NCBI RefSeq assembly: GCF_041103235.1 | Contig: NZ_JBGCUN010000001.1 | Span: 2,821,765 to 2,885,764 of the forward strand | Direction: 5' to 3' | DNA length: 64,000 bases | Source: Yoonia sp. R2331 | GTDB lineage: Bacteria; Pseudomonadota; Alphaproteobacteria; Rhodobacterales; Rhodobacteraceae | Part shown: positions 36,483 to 51,635 of the stretch, piece by piece | Numbering within the stretch: position 1 is the first letter of the stretch | Layout of the letters: each line of letters starts with the position of its first letter | Program-made: the position numbers and the translations under genes | Notes under the pieces: model-generated | Databases searched by the model: none | Told to the model about the DNA's origin: nothing | What the model saw: only the letters and a program-made list of their open reading frames with translations

Positions 36483-38600
36483 TTAAGCGTATTTGGCCTG
36501 AATCTCTTCGGAGATGTTGTTTGGCACCGGATCGTAGTGGTCGAACTGCATCGTGAACTGCGCGCGGCCCGAAGACATGGAACGCAGTGTGTTGATGTAG
36601 CCGAACATGTTCGCCAGCGGCACCATCGCGTCGATGGCGATGGCGTTACCACGGGTATCCTGCCCCTGCACCATGCCGCGGCGAGATGTCAGGTCACCGA
36701 TGATACCACCGGTGTATTCCTCGGGCGTGATAACCTCGACCTTCATGATCGGCTCGAGCAGTTTCGCGCCAGCCTTGCGCATGCCTTCACGCATACACAT
36801 ACGGGCCGCGATTTCGAACGCCATGATGGAGGAGTCAACATCGTGGAATTTACCGTCGATCAAAGCCACCTTGAAGTCGATCACAGGGAAGCCGGCCAGC
36901 GGGCCGTTATCCATGACAGACAGGATGCCTTTTTCAACGCCCGGGATGTATTCCTTGGGCACGGAACCACCAACGATGCGGCTTTCGAAGGAATAACCTT
37001 CGCCCGGCTCTGTTGGCGTGATGATCATCTTCACCTCAGCGAACTGACCAGACCCACCCGACTGTTTCTTGTGGGTGTAGGTGTGTTCAACTTCGTGACC
37101 GATGGTCTCGCGGTAGGCCACCTGCGGTGCACCGATGTTGGCCTCGACCTTGAATTCACGCTTCATGCGGTCGACGAGGATGTCGAGGTGCAATTCGCCC
37201 ATACCCTTCATGATGGTCTGGCCTGATTCCAGGTCAGTTTCCACGCGGAAGGACGGATCTTCGGCCGAGAGACGCTGGAGCGCGATGCCCATCTTCTCTT
37301 GGTCGCCTTTTGTCTTTGGCTCAACGGCGATCTCGATCACGGGATCGGGGAACGTCATTGTTTCGAGGACAACAGGATCCTGCGGGTCACACAGCGTGTC
37401 ACCGGTTGTTGTGTTCTTCAGACCACCCAGCGCGATGATGTCACCAGCGAATGCTTCGTTGATTTCTTCACGGTCGTTGGAGTGCATCATCATCATCCGG
37501 CCAACACGCTCTTTACCACCTTTGGTGGAGTTCAGCAGGTTGTCGCCCTTGGAGAGCGTACCGGAATAGATCCGTGTGAAGGTCAGCGAGCCAACAAACG
37601 GGTCGTTCATGATTTTGAACGCAAGGCCAGAGAACGCCATCTCATCGTCGGCACGACGTGGGATGTCACGGACTTCGTCTTCGTCGCCGGGCTTAAAGCC
37701 CATGTAGTCCACAACGTCGAGCGGGCTTGGCAGGTAGTCGACAACAGCGTTCAGCAGTGGCTGCACGCCTTTGTTCTTGAACGCAGAACCGCCCAGAACC
37801 GGCACGAAGGCCATCGACAGACATGCTTTGCGGATCAGCGCGCGCAGTGTTGGAACGTCAGGCTCGTTGCCTTCGAGGTATTCCATCATCGCGTCGTCGT
37901 CCTGCTCGACCGCAGCTTCGACCAGCTTGTTGCGCCATTCGTCGGCCTGATCCTTCAGGCTGTCGCGAATGGGAGCTTTGATCCAGGACGCGCCCAGGTC
38001 TTCACCCTGCCACAGCCATTCTTCCATGGTGACCAGGTCAACAAGGCCTTCCAGCTCTGTCTCTGCACCGATGGGGAATGCGACGGGGATCGCGCGTGCG
38101 CCTGTGCGGTCTTCGACCATGGCAACACACTTGAAGAAGTCAGCGCCGATTTTGTCCATCTTGTTGACGAACACCATGCGCGGCACCTTGTAGCGGTCAG
38201 CCTGACGCCACACGGTTTCTGTCTGAGGCTCAACACCTGCGTTTGCGTCAAGCACGCAAACAGCGCCGTCGAGGACGGCCAGCGAACGCTCAACTTCGAT
38301 GGTGAAGTCGACGTGGCCGGGGGTGTCGATGATGTTCAGGCGGTGCTTTTCGGAATCTGGCGTTGTGCCGTCTTCTGTCCGCTCCCAGAACGTGGTGGTC
38401 GCAGCCGAAGTAATGGTGATACCCCGCTCCTGCTCTTGCTCCATCCAGTCCATGGTGGCCGCACCATCGTGCACTTCGCCGATGTTATGCTCTTTACCTG
38501 TGTAATACAGGATGCGCTCGGAACATGTGGTCTTACCGGCGTCGATGTGCGCCATGATGCCAAAGTTGCGATAAAGTTCGAGTGGATACTCGCGTGCCAT
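36483..38600 (-). CDS. fusA: Elongation factor G
   Basis: 705-residue EF-G, the GTPase that drives translocation and, with RRF, ribosome recycling. The P-loop is [10 protein letters not shown] (about residues 16-25), with DTPGHVDF and [10 protein letters not shown] further on. The length is typical. It lies 15 bases after rpsG, as in the str operon. Confidence 0.98.
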   Translation of the reverse strand: MAREYPLELYRNFGIMAHIDAGKTTCSERILYYTGKEHNIGEVHDGAATMDWMEQEQERGITITSAATTTFWERTEDGTTPDSEKHRLNIIDTPGHVDFTIEVERSLAVLDGAVCVLDANAGVEPQTETVWRQADRYKVPRMVFVNKMDKIGADFFKCVAMVEDRTGARAIPVAFPIGAETELEGLVDLVTMEEWLWQGEDLGASWIKAPIRDSLKDQADEWRNKLVEAAVEQDDDAMMEYLEGNEPDVPTLRALIRKACLSMAFVPVLGGSAFKNKGVQPLLNAVVDYLPSPLDVVDYMGFKPGDEDEVRDIPRRADDEMAFSGLAFKIMNDPFVGSLTFTRIYSGTLSKGDNLLNSTKGGKERVGRMMMMHSNDREEINEAFAGDIIALGGLKNTTTGDTLCDPQDPVVLETMTFPDPVIEIAVEPKTKGDQEKMGIALQRLSAEDPSFRVETDLESGQTIMKGMGELHLDILVDRMKREFKVEANIGAPQVAYRETIGHEVEHTYTHKKQSGGSGQFAEVKMIITPTEPGEGYSFESRIVGGSVPKEYIPGVEKGILSVMDNGPLAGFPVIDFKVALIDGKFHDVDSSIMAFEIAARMCMREGMRKAGAKLLEPIMKVEVITPEEYTGGIIGDLTSRRGMVQGQDTRGNAIAIDAMVPLANMFGYINTLRSMSSGRAQFTMQFDHYDPVPNNISEEIQAKYA

Positions 38601-38615
38601 ATCAGTTGTTCCCTT

Positions 38616-39086
38616 TTACCAGCGGTAATGGCTGAACGCTTTGTTCGCGTCGGCCATCTTGTGGGTGTCTTCACGCTTTTTCACAGCGGTGCCTCGGCCG
38701 TTGACTGCATCCAGCAGCTCACCGGCAAGGCGTTCTTCCATCGTGTTTTCGTTGCGCGACTTGGCGGCTTTGATCAGCCAGCGGATGGCCAGCGCCTCGC
38801 GGCGTTCGGGCCGCACGTCAACGGGCACCTGATAGGTGGCACCACCGACGCGGCGCGAGCGCACTTCGACGGAAGGTTTGATGTTGTCCAGCGCCTCGTG
38901 GAAGACTTCCACAGGTGCCTTTTTCAGCTTGTCTTCAACGCGGTCAAAAGCGTTGTAGACGATGCGTTCAGCGACGGCTTTCTTGCCGTCGATCATCAGG
39001 TTGTTCATGAACTTGGTCAGAACGATATCGCCAAACTTTGCGTCTGGCAGAACTTCGCGTTTTTCAGCGGCGTGACGACGTGACAT
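38616..39086 (-). CDS. rpsG: 30S ribosomal protein S7
   Basis: 156-residue S7, which nucleates head assembly. It starts [20 protein letters not shown]; the [20 protein letters not shown] hairpin region contacts the E site. It lies between rpsL and fusA in the usual str order, 90 bases after rpsL across an inverted pair of repeats. Confidence 0.98.
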   Translation of the reverse strand: MSRRHAAEKREVLPDAKFGDIVLTKFMNNLMIDGKKAVAERIVYNAFDRVEDKLKKAPVEVFHEALDNIKPSVEVRSRRVGGATYQVPVDVRPERREALAIRWLIKAAKSRNENTMEERLAGELLDAVNGRGTAVKKREDTHKMADANKAFSHYRW

Positions 39087-39115
39087 GTGTCGGTCTCTCT
39101 CTTGTTTCGGGCGGT

Positions 39116-39169
39116 GGTGGGCAGATTGCCCACCCTACGGTGGCGTGTAGGGTGGGCAATCTGCCCACC
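39116..39169. repeat. Inverted pair of palindromic repeats between rpsL and rpsG
   Basis: Two 23-base units, GGTGGGCA...TGCCCACCCTAC and its exact reverse complement, separated by 8 bases. Each unit is itself a palindrome, so several hairpins are possible. The same unit follows rplP at 27354. Confidence 0.85.
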
Positions 39170-39176
39170 ACGCGGC

Positions 39177-39548
39177 TTACTTCGGACGCTTGGCGCCGTA
39201 CTTGGAGCGGCGCTGCTTACGGTCTTTGACGCCTTGGGTATCCAGAACACCACGCAGGATGTGGTAGCGGACACCGGGAAGGTCTTTCACACGGCCGCCA
39301 CGGATCAGGACAACAGAGTGTTCCTGCAGGTTGTGGCTTTCACCGGGGATGTAGGAAATCACCTCGTAGCCGTTGGTCAGGCGCACTTTGGCGACCTTAC
39401 GCATGGCCGAGTTCGGCTTTTTCGGTGTGGTTGTGTAAACACGTGTGCAGACGCCGCGTTTCTGCGGGCAGCCTTCCATGTGCTGTGACTTGGAGCGTGT
39501 AACTTTTGGCTGGCGCGGTTTGCGGATCAGCTGCTGAATCGTTGGCAT
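39177..39548 (-). CDS. rpsL: 30S ribosomal protein S12
   Basis: 123-residue S12, at the decoding centre. It starts [20 protein letters not shown]; the [18 protein letters not shown] and [13 protein letters not shown] loops hold the lysines whose change gives streptomycin resistance, both as wild type here. It heads the str block rpsL-rpsG-fusA-tuf behind a promoter at 39771-39799. Confidence 0.98.
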   Translation of the reverse strand: MPTIQQLIRKPRQPKVTRSKSQHMEGCPQKRGVCTRVYTTTPKKPNSAMRKVAKVRLTNGYEVISYIPGESHNLQEHSVVLIRGGRVKDLPGVRYHILRGVLDTQGVKDRKQRRSKYGAKRPK

Positions 39549-39770
39549 CGTTTGATGTTCCCATCTCTTCACGTATGCGCCCGAATTGGACGCGGGGGTT
39601 TCAAAAATGCCCTGCGAGACCCGCAAAGCACAAAAATTCCGCAGTCGAACCCTTACCGGAGGTTCGGTGCGGTTGGGTATCCAGAGGAACAAACCAGCAT
39701 TAGGTCGGTTCTTGGCCACTTCAACTTTGATTTCGGGCGTCTGGCAGGTGCCACAGGCCCGGATGAGCGG

Positions 39771-39799
39771 CGTATAGAAGGAGTCGCCAACCCTGTCAA
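39771..39799 (-). promoter_or_regulatory. rpsL: Predicted promoter of the rpsL-tuf block
   Basis: Minus strand TTGACA, 17-base spacer, TATACG, a near-consensus sigma70 site. It is about 220 bases upstream of rpsL, implying a long leader. Confidence 0.75.
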
Positions 39800-39814
39800 C
39801 AGCGCCCCCGGCCC

Positions 39815-40714
39815 CTAGCGCAGCCGCCCGATTTGCTGTGGCGCGGGGCGTTTCAGCCGCGCTTCGCGGTAGAGCGTAAAGAGCCCGGTTGCCACAACAA
39901 TCAAGGCCCCCAGAAGCGTGACCGCATCGGGGAAATCGCCGAAGACCACAAAGCCGAGGATCAGCGCCACAAGCAAGCTGGTATAGCGGAACGGCGCGAT
40001 AAAGCTGATTTCGCCCACGCGCATGGTTTGCACAGAAAAGACATAGCCGCAGACAAGGCAAAGCATCGCACAGACCAAAAGCCCCAGGGACTGGCCTGTG
40101 ACCGGGGCCCAGTCCACAAGCGTTGATCCAAGGCCGGAAAACAGCGTCACACCTATTGCGGCCAGCAGCGCCACCATCACCGATGGCACATCGGGTGACA
40201 GCCGCCGGACGGACAGATCGCGCACCGTCACAAAGGCTACGGCCCCCAGCGCATAGACCGACGCGGTGGTGAACCCCGCCGCCCCCGGCTGAATGATCAG
40301 CAGCACACCGGCAAAGCCTGCAAGGATCGCCAGCATCCGCCGCCAGCCAATCGCCTCGCGGAATACCAAGGCCCCGGCCAGTGTGACGGTCAGGGGCAGC
40401 GCCTGCAGGATCGCAGAGAGGTTTGCCAGCGGCATGGTGCGCAGGGCAGACAGGAAGAACACGGTGCTGATCAGTTCCGACAGGCTGCGCAGCACGATCA
40501 GCGCCCAGTCTTTGCGGGCGAAGTTCCACCGAAGTTGCCCCAGCATCCGGCAGAGGATGATCAGGCAGGCGGTAATGCCCAGTCCGCGCAGGAACGTGGC
40601 CTGAAACACCGGAATGTCGACAAGCACGGCCTTCATAAAGACGTCATTGATGACAAAGGCTGTCATCGACGCCGCCATCAGAGCCGCACCGCGCATGTTG
40701 TCAGAGAGTGCCAT
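39815..40714 (-). CDS. EamA/DMT-family transporter
   Basis: 299 residues with about ten hydrophobic segments in two similar halves, the layout of drug/metabolite exporters. The first half shows [15 protein letters not shown] and the second [19 protein letters not shown] near its start, a typical EamA repeat. The substrate is unknown. It lies between the rpsL promoter and a fatty acid desaturase gene and shares their strand. It is unlikely to be functionally tied to the ribosomal genes. Confidence 0.85.
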   Translation of the reverse strand: MALSDNMRGAALMAASMTAFVINDVFMKAVLVDIPVFQATFLRGLGITACLIILCRMLGQLRWNFARKDWALIVLRSLSELISTVFFLSALRTMPLANLSAILQALPLTVTLAGALVFREAIGWRRMLAILAGFAGVLLIIQPGAAGFTTASVYALGAVAFVTVRDLSVRRLSPDVPSVMVALLAAIGVTLFSGLGSTLVDWAPVTGQSLGLLVCAMLCLVCGYVFSVQTMRVGEISFIAPFRYTSLLVALILGFVVFGDFPDAVTLLGALIVVATGLFTLYREARLKRPAPQQIGRLR

Positions 40715-40755
40715 AACAGCGGCGTATCAGCCCGCCCCACCCTGCGCCAGCATGA

Positions 40756-41742
40756 TCATTCCGCCGGGTGCAACACTTTGTCGTCGCGGATATCGCCAAA
40801 GCGAACCATCCGGCCCTGATCTTCGTCCCAGAGTTTCCACTGGATGCATTTCAGCGCCTCCCACGCGCCCAGACGGGTCGGCGTCAGATGCGGCGACAGG
40901 GCGACGTGGCAGTGTTTCAACCGGTAGGCAGGCACCATCGGGTTCAGGTGGTGGATGTCGTGATAGGCAAAGTTGAAGGTCATGAAGTCAAAGACCGGCC
41001 CCAGATCCAGCACCGAGGCGCCTTTCAGGCAGCCTTCTTCAAAGTCATAGTCGGGGGCCGAGGACCAATAGGTCTCTTCATGGTTATGGCCGACATAGAC
41101 CATGAACACGCCCAGACAGGCGGTGATCACGGCGGCGATCAGGAAGAATTTGAAGGCGACAGGGCCGCCAATCAGGTAGACGCTGGCCCACAGTGCTGCC
41201 ATCAGCGCGTTTTGCATCGCGACGTCGGCCAACCCGGTTTTCAGCGCGTTCTTAGGGAACCGGTAGCGGATGAAGATGATGAAAAGCGGCCCGATCACAA
41301 AGATCACCGGGGCCGAGCGGTAGATACGGTAGTAGACCTTTTGCCAGAACCCGGCGGCTTTGTATTGCGCCACGGTCCAGGTCAGCACCTCGTGCGCCTC
41401 CATCCGGTCGAGGTTGCCGATATGGGCGTGGTGCTGGTTGTGGTTGTAGCGCATGGCGTGAAAGGCGTTGTTGGTAAAGGCCCCAAGCAGCACGCCGCTG
41501 ATCCGGTTCACCCGTCGGGACGTGAAATAGCTGTTGTGGCCGTTGTCATGCTGGATCCCAAAAAGCCGGATTGAGGCCCCAGTGAACATCAACACAGCCA
41601 CGGCCATCACAACCAGATTACCATAGAACATGGTGCCCAGCGTGATCGAGATCACATAAAGGGCAAGCGACACGACCAGATGAAACACCCCGCGCAGGTC
41701 ATCGGGCGACGCATAGGCCTGCGTCATCTTACGAATATTCAT
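40756..41742 (-). CDS. Membrane fatty acid desaturase family protein
   Basis: 328 residues with about four to six membrane segments. The three histidine boxes of the di-iron desaturase/hydroxylase fold are present: QHDNGHNSYF (about residues 78-87), YNHNQHHAHI (about 111-120) and FAYHDIHHLNP (about 267-277). It would insert a double bond, or act on another lipid, in the inner membrane. The ATG at 41742 has a GGGGAAGC ribosome binding site and gives the family's normal start. The exact substrate cannot be told. Confidence 0.85.
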   Translation of the reverse strand: MNIRKMTQAYASPDDLRGVFHLVVSLALYVISITLGTMFYGNLVVMAVAVLMFTGASIRLFGIQHDNGHNSYFTSRRVNRISGVLLGAFTNNAFHAMRYNHNQHHAHIGNLDRMEAHEVLTWTVAQYKAAGFWQKVYYRIYRSAPVIFVIGPLFIIFIRYRFPKNALKTGLADVAMQNALMAALWASVYLIGGPVAFKFFLIAAVITACLGVFMVYVGHNHEETYWSSAPDYDFEEGCLKGASVLDLGPVFDFMTFNFAYHDIHHLNPMVPAYRLKHCHVALSPHLTPTRLGAWEALKCIQWKLWDEDQGRMVRFGDIRDDKVLHPAE

Positions 41743-41844
41743 TGCTTCCCCATAAGCAAAATCGAACATGCGCCGCAAATGCGTGCGGCAGTGCGCAGAC
41801 GCTAGGGGAAAGGCGGGTGCCGATCAAGTTCGGCACGGAATGCG

Positions 41845-42705
41845 CTAGAAATTCAGTGCAATTTCGGCACTGAGGCGGGTCTCGCCTGTTTCGTTCTGAC
41901 GAACCGCCGCCTGCAGGTCGATGGCGCGAGTGATCGGCTGGCGCAGGCCCAGCGTCAGGTCAGACGCGCCGTCTTGCGCTGCGCGATAGACGCCTGTGAG
42001 CGTCGTGCCGCCGTCCCAAGTGTAGCTGGCTGAAACCTCTGCCATGCGGGGCAGACCATTGGCGGCGGGGTTGAAAAGGCCGAGACCCAAGGAATAGTAG
42101 CCAACCTTCGCGGTTGCTTGGGCCTTGGTGTTCCAGGTGATCGCATCGTTTTCGGCCACAGCCTCTGCCGCGAGGGCGTAGGTGAATTCACCGCGGTGTT
42201 GGGTAAAACCAAAACCGGCAATCGTCACGTCCTGATTTGGAAAACCGTGGGAGGACGCGTAGGCACGGCCTGTTCCAAAGTTATGGGCGACGGATGCGCC
42301 GTAAGGCAGGAAGTCGGGTTCGAACATCGTGCCATAGGTGGCCCGGCTGCGGCTGCGGCCAATGTCGTCGAGCGCCGCGCGGGGCATCATAGCGGTCAGC
42401 GCTGACGGCGCGACTAGATCGTAGGCGGGTCGGGGAAAACCCACCCGAAAGGTCGCATCCCCTGCCCTGTAAGACAGGTTGGCATAGGTTTCATGCAGCC
42501 GCCCCACAACACCAAAGAACCCCAGTTCTGCACCCCATGCGCCATAGGTTGCGCCAAGGCTAAAATCACCAAAGGCATAGCGTGTCTGGATGTCGTTTTG
42601 GGTCAATACGCCAAGGGCCAAAGTACCGTCAGCAAACCGTTCGGAATGTGCCGCGGCGGGCAAAAGAAAACATGTCGCGCAAAGCACTTTCAGGAGGTGT
42701 CGCAT
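41845..42705 (-). CDS. Probable outer-membrane beta-barrel protein
   Basis: 286 residues. A signal peptide (MRHLLKVLCATCFLLPAAAH) is followed by alternating aromatic/glycine strands such as LGVLTQNDIQTRYAFGDFSL and EVSASYTWDGGTTLTGVYRA, and the protein ends in Phe (AEIALNF), the outer-membrane barrel signature. It resembles small porin-like proteins of Rhodobacteraceae; pore function is inferred. The start at 42705 has an AGGAGGT-like ribosome binding site nearby in the leader (GACACCTCC side considered) and opens the signal peptide. Confidence 0.7.
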   Translation of the reverse strand: MRHLLKVLCATCFLLPAAAHSERFADGTLALGVLTQNDIQTRYAFGDFSLGATYGAWGAELGFFGVVGRLHETYANLSYRAGDATFRVGFPRPAYDLVAPSALTAMMPRAALDDIGRSRSRATYGTMFEPDFLPYGASVAHNFGTGRAYASSHGFPNQDVTIAGFGFTQHRGEFTYALAAEAVAENDAITWNTKAQATAKVGYYSLGLGLFNPAANGLPRMAEVSASYTWDGGTTLTGVYRAAQDGASDLTLGLRQPITRAIDLQAAVRQNETGETRLSAEIALNF

Positions 42706-42787
42706 GGTATGCCAAAAATTCGCAATCAATGGGACCTGCATAACGTGAAAAGTGACCGTGCAAAAATGGCTTTTGTCCTGCCCCACG

Positions 42788-42824
42788 AAAAAGGCCCCCG
42801 GACGCGATGTCCGGGGGCCTTTTT
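42788..42824 (-). terminator. Intrinsic terminator of rpoBC
   Basis: AAAAAGGCCCCCGGAC and its complement GTCCGGGGGCCTTTTT form a perfect stem with a 5-base loop, followed by T residues on the minus strand. It lies about 24 bases after the rpoC stop. Confidence 0.92.
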
Positions 42825-42847
42825 GAAGTCTTGGTGAAAGCTGCGGC

Positions 42848-47107
<4,260 letters not shown>

Positions 47108-47144
47108 CTTCAATTCCTTGAATTGGGGTGCATTGGGTGGAGGT

Positions 47145-47191
47145 GCCGCAATCTTTGAAAGATTGCGGCCCGGAAACTTTGAAAGTTTCCG
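47145..47191. repeat. Twin perfect palindromes in the rpoB-rpoC gap
   Basis: 47145-47169 and 47171-47191 are two odd-length perfect palindromes, each centred on CTTTGAAAG (arms GCCGCAAT/ATTGCGGC and CGGAAA/TTTCCG). They begin at the rpoB stop codon. A similar tandem pair, centred on TTCGAA, occurs at 62608-62651. Confidence 0.85.
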
Positions 47192-50100
47192 TTACTCGCC
47201 ATCCTCCGCATCCAGGAGTTCCATGTTGAGGCCGAGGCCCCGGACTTCTTTCACGAGCACGTTGAACGATTCAGGCACACCGGCCTCGAAATTGTCCTCG
47301 CCCTTGACGATCGACTCATAGACCTTGGTCCGGCCTGCCACATCGTCCGACTTGACCGTGAGCATTTCCTGCAAGGTGTAAGCCGCGCCGTAGGCTTCCA
47401 GTGCCCAGACTTCCATTTCCCCGAAACGCTGGCCGCCGAACTGGGCTTTACCACCCAGAGGCTGCTGCGTGACAAGGCTGTAAGGCCCGGTGGAACGCGC
47501 GTGGATCTTGTCATCGACCAGGTGGTGCAGTTTCAGCAGGTACTTGACCCCGACCGTTACTGGACGGCTGAACTGTTCACCGGTGCGACCGTCAAACAGG
47601 ATCGACTGACCAGAGGTTGAGAACCCGGCACGCACCAGCGCGTCGTTCACGTCACCCTCTTTGGCACCGTCAAAGACCGGCGTGGCAATCGGCACACCGC
47701 GTGTGACATTGCCTGCGGCTTCGACCAGATGATCCTCATCCATGCCTTCAAGGCCTTCGGAATAGACATCATCGCCGTAGGCAATCTTCATCGCTTCACG
47801 CACAGGTGTCAGATCGCCGGAGCGGCGGTATTCACCCAAGGCTTCGTCAATCTCAAGGCCCAGACCGCGCGCGGCCCAGCCCATGTGCGTTTCAAGGATT
47901 TGCCCCACGTTCATACGCGACGGCACACCCAGCGGGTTCAGACAGAAGTCAACCGGTGTACCATCCGCAAGGAACGGCATGTCTTCCATCGGCACAACCT
48001 TGGAAATGACACCCTTGTTGCCGTGACGACCGGCCATCTTGTCGCCGGGCTGCAGCTTGCGCTTCACAGCCACGAAGACCTTGACCATCTTCATCACGCC
48101 CGGGGGCAGATCATCGCCGCGGCGGACCTTTTCGACCTTGTCTTCAAAACGGGCATCCAGCGTGCGCTTTTGCGCCTCGTACTGCTCGTTCAGGGCCTCG
48201 ACCACTTGTGCGTCAGCCTCGTCTTTCAGCGCCAACTGCCACCACTGGCCTTTGGACAGCTCTTCCAGCACCTCTTCGGTGATCTCAGAGTTGGCCTTGA
48301 AGCCTTTGGGGCCTTTGACAGCCGTTTTGCCAAGGATCATGCCTTTCAGACGGGCGTAGATGTTCCGGTCAAGGATCACCAATTCGTCGTCGCGGTCGCG
48401 GGCGAGGCGTTCGACCTCTTCCCGCTCGATCTGCAGCGCACGTTCGTCTTTTTCGACGCCGTGACGGTTGAAGACGCGGACCTCAACGATCGTGCCAAAG
48501 TCACCCGGCGGCAGGCGCAGGGAGGTGTCGCGCACGTCGGACGCTTTCTCACCAAAGATGGCGCGCAGCAGCTTTTCTTCTGGCGTCATTGGGCTTTCGC
48601 CTTTTGGTGTGATCTTACCAACCAGAATGTCTGCCGGGCCCACTTCGGCACCAATGTAGACGATGCCGGCTTCGTCGAGGTTGCGCAGGGCTTCCTCGCC
48701 CACGTTCGGGATGTCGCGGGTGATTTCCTCTGGCCCAAGCTTGGTGTCACGGGCGGCGACTTCAAATTCCTCGATGTGGATCGAGGTGAAGACGTCGTCG
48801 CGCACGATACGCTCGGAGATCAGGATCGAGTCTTCGTAGTTGTAGCCGTTCCACGGCATAAACGCGACGACCACGTTCTTGCCCAGCGCCAGTTCACCCA
48901 TGTCGGTGCTTGGCCCATCGGCAATCACTTCGCCTTTCTGGACGGTGTCACCCACCTTCACCAGCGGACGCTGGTTGATGCAGGTGTTCTGGTTGGAACG
49001 CTGGAACTTGCGCATCCGGTAGATGTCAACGCCGGGGTCGCCGACCTCTAGATCTGCGGTGGCGCGCACAACGATACGGGACGCATCGACCTGGTCGATG
49101 ATACCCGCACGTTTCGCCATGATCGCAGCACCTGAATCGCGGGCCACGACCTCTTCGATGCCGGTGCCGACAAGCGGTGCTTCGGCCTGCAGCAGTGGCA
49201 CGGCCTGACGTTGCATGTTCGAGCCCATCAGCGCGCGGTTGGCGTCGTCGTTTTCAAGGAACGGGATCAGCGAGGCGGCAACAGACACCAGCTGCTTGGG
49301 CGAGACGTCGATCAGGTCAACCGTGTCGCGCGATGCCAGCGTGTAGTCGCCGTTCATCCGTGTCGACACCAGTTCGTTCTTGAACGAGCCGTTCTCATCC
49401 AAGTTCGCGTTGGCCTGCGCCACGGTGTGACGCATTTCCTCGGTCGCGGACATATAGCTGACTTCGTCAGTCACGGTGCCGTTCTCGACCTTGCGGTAGG
49501 GTGTTTCGATAAAGCCGTACTTGTTCACGCGCGCAAAGGTCGCGAGGCTGTTGATCAGACCGATGTTCGGACCTTCCGGCGTTTCAATCGGACACATCCG
49601 GCCATAGTGGGTCGGATGCACGTCGCGCACCTCAAAGCCTGCACGTTCGCGGGTCAGACCGCCCGGCCCGAGGGCCGACAGGCGACGCTTGTGCGTGACT
49701 TCGGACAGCGGGTTGGTTTGGTCCATGAACTGCGACAGCTGGCTTGAGCCGAAGAATTCACGCACAGCCGCCGCTGCGGGCTTGGCGTTGATCAGGTCCT
49801 GCGGCATCACGGTGTCGATTTCGACGCTAGACATGCGTTCCTTGATCGCGCGTTCCATCCGCAACAGGCCGACGCGGTACTGATTTTCCATCAGCTCGCC
49901 CACGGACCGCACACGACGGTTGCCGAGGTGGTCGATGTCGTCCACATCGCCTTTGCCGTCACGCAGTTCGACCAGCGCCTTGATACAGGCGACGATGTCT
50001 TCCTTGCGCAGGGTGCGCATGGTGTCTTCGGCATCCAGATCGAGACGCATGTTCATTTTGACCCGGCCAACGGCCGAGAGGTCATAGCGTTCGGAATCGA

Positions 50101-51331
50101 AGAACAGCGTATCAAACAGGGCCGAGGCCGCATCAACGGTGGGCGGCTCGCCCGGGCGCATGACGCGGTAAATGTCCATGAGCGCAGTTTCGCGGTTCAT
50201 GTTCTTGTCGTTGGCCATCGTGTTGCGCATGTAGGCGCCGACGTTGACGTTATCGATGTCCAGCACGGGGATCGTCTTGATGCCCGCATCGACGAGTTCT
50301 TTCAGCGTGCCGCCGATCACTTCGCCGTCCTTGTCCATTTCCAGCGTCAGCTCATCACCGGCTTCGACATAGATCGCGCCGTTTTCTTCGTTGATGATGT
50401 CACGCGCGGCAAATTTGCCGACGATGCTGTCATAGGGGACCAGCAGGTCAGTGACCTTGCCTTCGTCGATCAGTTTCTTGACCGAACGCGGGGTGACTTT
50501 CTCACCTGCTTTGGCAATCACTTCACCGGTTTTGGCGTCAACCAGATCCATCGCCGGACGGGTGCCGCGTACGCGATCAGGGAAGAACTTGGTGGTCCAG
50601 GCTTTGCCCTTTTTGTCGAGCTTGTAGTCGACGGTGTCATAGTAGGCATCCATGATGCCTTCCTGGTCGAGGCCCAGCGCATAAAGCAGCGTGGTGACAG
50701 GCAACTTACGACGGCGGTCGATCCGCGCGAAAACAAGGTCCTTGGCGTCAAATTCAAAGTCGAGCCAGGAGCCACGGTATGGGATAATCCGGCAGGCGAA
50801 CAACAGCTTGCCCGAAGAATGAGTCTTACCCTTGTCGTGGTCAAAGAACACGCCGGGTGAGCGGTGCATCTGGGACACGATCACACGCTCTGTGCCGTTC
50901 ACGATGAACGTCCCGTTGGGCGTCATCAGGGGCATGTCGCCCATGAACACGTCTTGTTCCTTGATATCCTTGACCGATTTGGCACCGGTGTCTTCGTCCA
51001 CATCAAAGACGATCAGACGTAGTGTGACCTTGAGCGGTGCGCTGTAGGTCATGTCGCGCTGCTGACATTCCTCAACATCGTACTTGGGCTTTTCCAACTC
51101 GTACTTGACGAATTCAAGCACGGCGGTTTCATTGAAGTCCTTAATCGGGAATACCGATTGGAACACACCCTTGATGCCTTCGCCGTCAAGCGGCGTGTCA
51201 CTGTCGCCAGAGCGCAGGAACAGATCGTAGGATGATTTTTGAACCTCGATAAGGTTCGGCATTTCAAGGACTTCGCGAATTTTACCGTAGTATTTGCGCA
51301 GACGTTTCTGACCAAGGAAGGTTGAAGCCAT
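47192..51331 (-). CDS. rpoB: DNA-directed RNA polymerase subunit beta
   Basis: 1379 residues. The rifampicin-pocket region reads [20 protein letters not shown] followed by [11 protein letters not shown], with wild-type residues at the main resistance positions. The C-terminal [20 protein letters not shown] segment is conserved. The start at 51331 ([17 protein letters not shown]) fits alphaproteobacterial RpoB. Its normal upstream neighbour rplL lies beyond a glycosyltransferase gene. Confidence 0.98.
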   Translation of the reverse strand: MASTFLGQKRLRKYYGKIREVLEMPNLIEVQKSSYDLFLRSGDSDTPLDGEGIKGVFQSVFPIKDFNETAVLEFVKYELEKPKYDVEECQQRDMTYSAPLKVTLRLIVFDVDEDTGAKSVKDIKEQDVFMGDMPLMTPNGTFIVNGTERVIVSQMHRSPGVFFDHDKGKTHSSGKLLFACRIIPYRGSWLDFEFDAKDLVFARIDRRRKLPVTTLLYALGLDQEGIMDAYYDTVDYKLDKKGKAWTTKFFPDRVRGTRPAMDLVDAKTGEVIAKAGEKVTPRSVKKLIDEGKVTDLLVPYDSIVGKFAARDIINEENGAIYVEAGDELTLEMDKDGEVIGGTLKELVDAGIKTIPVLDIDNVNVGAYMRNTMANDKNMNRETALMDIYRVMRPGEPPTVDAASALFDTLFFDSERYDLSAVGRVKMNMRLDLDAEDTMRTLRKEDIVACIKALVELRDGKGDVDDIDHLGNRRVRSVGELMENQYRVGLLRMERAIKERMSSVEIDTVMPQDLINAKPAAAAVREFFGSSQLSQFMDQTNPLSEVTHKRRLSALGPGGLTRERAGFEVRDVHPTHYGRMCPIETPEGPNIGLINSLATFARVNKYGFIETPYRKVENGTVTDEVSYMSATEEMRHTVAQANANLDENGSFKNELVSTRMNGDYTLASRDTVDLIDVSPKQLVSVAASLIPFLENDDANRALMGSNMQRQAVPLLQAEAPLVGTGIEEVVARDSGAAIMAKRAGIIDQVDASRIVVRATADLEVGDPGVDIYRMRKFQRSNQNTCINQRPLVKVGDTVQKGEVIADGPSTDMGELALGKNVVVAFMPWNGYNYEDSILISERIVRDDVFTSIHIEEFEVAARDTKLGPEEITRDIPNVGEEALRNLDEAGIVYIGAEVGPADILVGKITPKGESPMTPEEKLLRAIFGEKASDVRDTSLRLPPGDFGTIVEVRVFNRHGVEKDERALQIEREEVERLARDRDDELVILDRNIYARLKGMILGKTAVKGPKGFKANSEITEEVLEELSKGQWWQLALKDEADAQVVEALNEQYEAQKRTLDARFEDKVEKVRRGDDLPPGVMKMVKVFVAVKRKLQPGDKMAGRHGNKGVISKVVPMEDMPFLADGTPVDFCLNPLGVPSRMNVGQILETHMGWAARGLGLEIDEALGEYRRSGDLTPVREAMKIAYGDDVYSEGLEGMDEDHLVEAAGNVTRGVPIATPVFDGAKEGDVNDALVRAGFSTSGQSILFDGRTGEQFSRPVTVGVKYLLKLHHLVDDKIHARSTGPYSLVTQQPLGGKAQFGGQRFGEMEVWALEAYGAAYTLQEMLTVKSDDVAGRTKVYESIVKGEDNFEAGVPESFNVLVKEVRGLGLNMELLDAEDGE

Positions 51332-51535
51332 AAAGCCGGGTCTCCATAATGTCGTAAACGCGCTTTGGGTGGGAACCAAAACGCGTCCGATTGCGGTAAT
51401 GTCGCTTCCATCCTTGAGATGCGCCCAAACATCTCGCTCGAAACGACCAACTTACCTGTCAAAACACCGGAGTTCGGTATTTTGAAAGACAAGTGCTAAA
51501 GCATTAAGTTTTCCGTGGTTGGGCCAAGAAACGCC

Positions 51536-51564
51536 CAATTAAGTGAGATTCGGTCAAAGTTCAA
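51536..51564 (-). promoter_or_regulatory. Possible rpoB promoter
   Basis: Minus strand TTGAAC, 17-base spacer, TAATTG, about 205 bases before rpoB in the 304-base gap after the glycosyltransferase gene. The -10 box is a weak match. The rest of this gap holds no other clear feature. Confidence 0.45.
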
Positions 51565-51635
51565 GGGTCCGAACGGGTTTTCTGGAAAAATCAAGTCTGC
51601 ACCTTTTCGGACCGTGCGGCGCCACCCTGCCAGCC

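Noticed and set aside
37299..39083. A 594-codon plus-strand frame opposite fusA and rpsG
   Set aside because: Antisense shadow of two highly conserved genes, with no ribosome binding site or domain.
39177..40529. A 450-codon frame ending in S12
   Set aside because: It merges an out-of-frame reading of the DMT transporter gene with rpsL. The S12 start at 39548 and its promoter make the true gene clear.
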